6,308 nucleotides of DNA from CAZJAD01 sp964543855 (lineage in GTDB: Bacteria > Electryoneota > RPQS01 > DYHQ01): NCBI GenBank assembly GCA_964543855.1, contig CAZJAD010000115.1, positions 1 through 6,308 on the forward strand, written 5' to 3'. Of the stretch, positions 6,199-6,308 are shown piece after piece. Under the pieces are notes generated by a model. The model saw nothing but the letters and a program-made list of their open reading frames with translations. It ran no database searches and was not told where the DNA came from. Both the position numbers and the translations under genes were made by a program. Every line of letters begins with the position of its first letter. Within the stretch, counting starts at the first letter, position 1.

Positions 6199-6308
6199 TC
6201 ATACACTCTGTTTCTGCATCATGTAGAAACCGTATCCGTAGTATCGAGAGTATTTCCTATGCATGTCCATTTCCATCTGGAATGCATCAAAGAACGCTTG
6301 AGCATCCG
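6199..6308 (-). CDS. C-terminal fragment of an unrecognised protein, 5' end beyond the window
   Basis: The last 35 codons of an open frame ending in TGA at 6199-6201. The visible residues begin DAQAFFDAFQMEMDMHRKYS and finish with a Tyr/Gly/Met-rich tail (YYGYGFYMMQKQSV). The other two minus-strand frames carry stops here, and the residue mix looks coding. By my count 47 of 110 bases are G or C (about 43%), lower than the visibly GC-rich genes to the left. After the stop, a 5-bp inverted repeat (GATAC/GTATC) is followed by TCTTTT, a weak terminator-like arrangement. I do not recognise the family. Given the tRNA fragment between it and the cytochrome unit, it might belong to an inserted element. 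Confidence 0.5.
   Translation of the reverse strand, partial: DAQAFFDAFQMEMDMHRKYSRYYGYGFYMMQKQSV

Noticed and set aside
1..6308. CRISPR array, insertion sequence ends, or known defence genes
   Set aside because: I saw no regularly spaced direct repeats, no transposase or nuclease motifs and no terminal inverted repeats with target duplications.

Overview
All supported genes in this window lie on the minus strand, so transcription runs right to left. The sequence is moderately GC-rich, except for the far right end. An LptF/LptG-type lipopolysaccharide-export permease points to a diderm (outer-membrane) bacterium. A secreted multihaem cytochrome c ending in a fibronectin-III-like domain, a PEGA-domain membrane protein, a DUF3566-like small membrane protein and a GluRS without zinc-ligand cysteines would suit an environmental, uncultivated-type lineage (FCB/Latescibacterota/Zixibacteria/Eisenbacteria/Planctomycete-like). 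That placement is inference only; no rRNA or marker was available to settle it.

Layout in the direction of transcription. (1) The right edge (6199-6308) holds the last 35 codons of an unrecognised gene. (2) About 230 bp without a recognised gene (5969-6198) contains a tRNA 3'-end-like fragment (T-arm plus acceptor strand), a perfect 9-bp inverted repeat just after it, a 13-bp palindrome, a possible -10 element and a strong Shine-Dalgarno. (3) A two-gene unit follows: a 640-aa exported pentahaem cytochrome c with a C-terminal FN3-like domain, then an isoprenylcysteine-methyltransferase-like (ICMT/PEMT) membrane protein 21 bp later. (4) A 132-bp gap. (5) A four-gene unit: a PEGA-domain membrane protein with a TTG start, a DUF3566-like two-TM protein, gltX (glutamyl-tRNA synthetase), and lptG-like permease running off the left edge. 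Gaps inside this unit are 41, 2 and 7 bp, so co-transcription is likely.

How the genes may work together: gltX serves translation and lptG serves outer-membrane assembly. The two small membrane proteins before them are envelope-associated by topology but have no assigned function. The cytochrome should be a periplasmic or surface electron carrier or redox enzyme, and its membrane methyltransferase-like neighbour has no obvious substrate.

I found no clear new defence or mobile system. The most unusual points are the tRNA 3' fragment, which could be an attachment-site junction with AT-richer DNA to its right, and the start region of the PEGA gene, where a 9-codon ORF with a run of seven A overlaps the TTG start.
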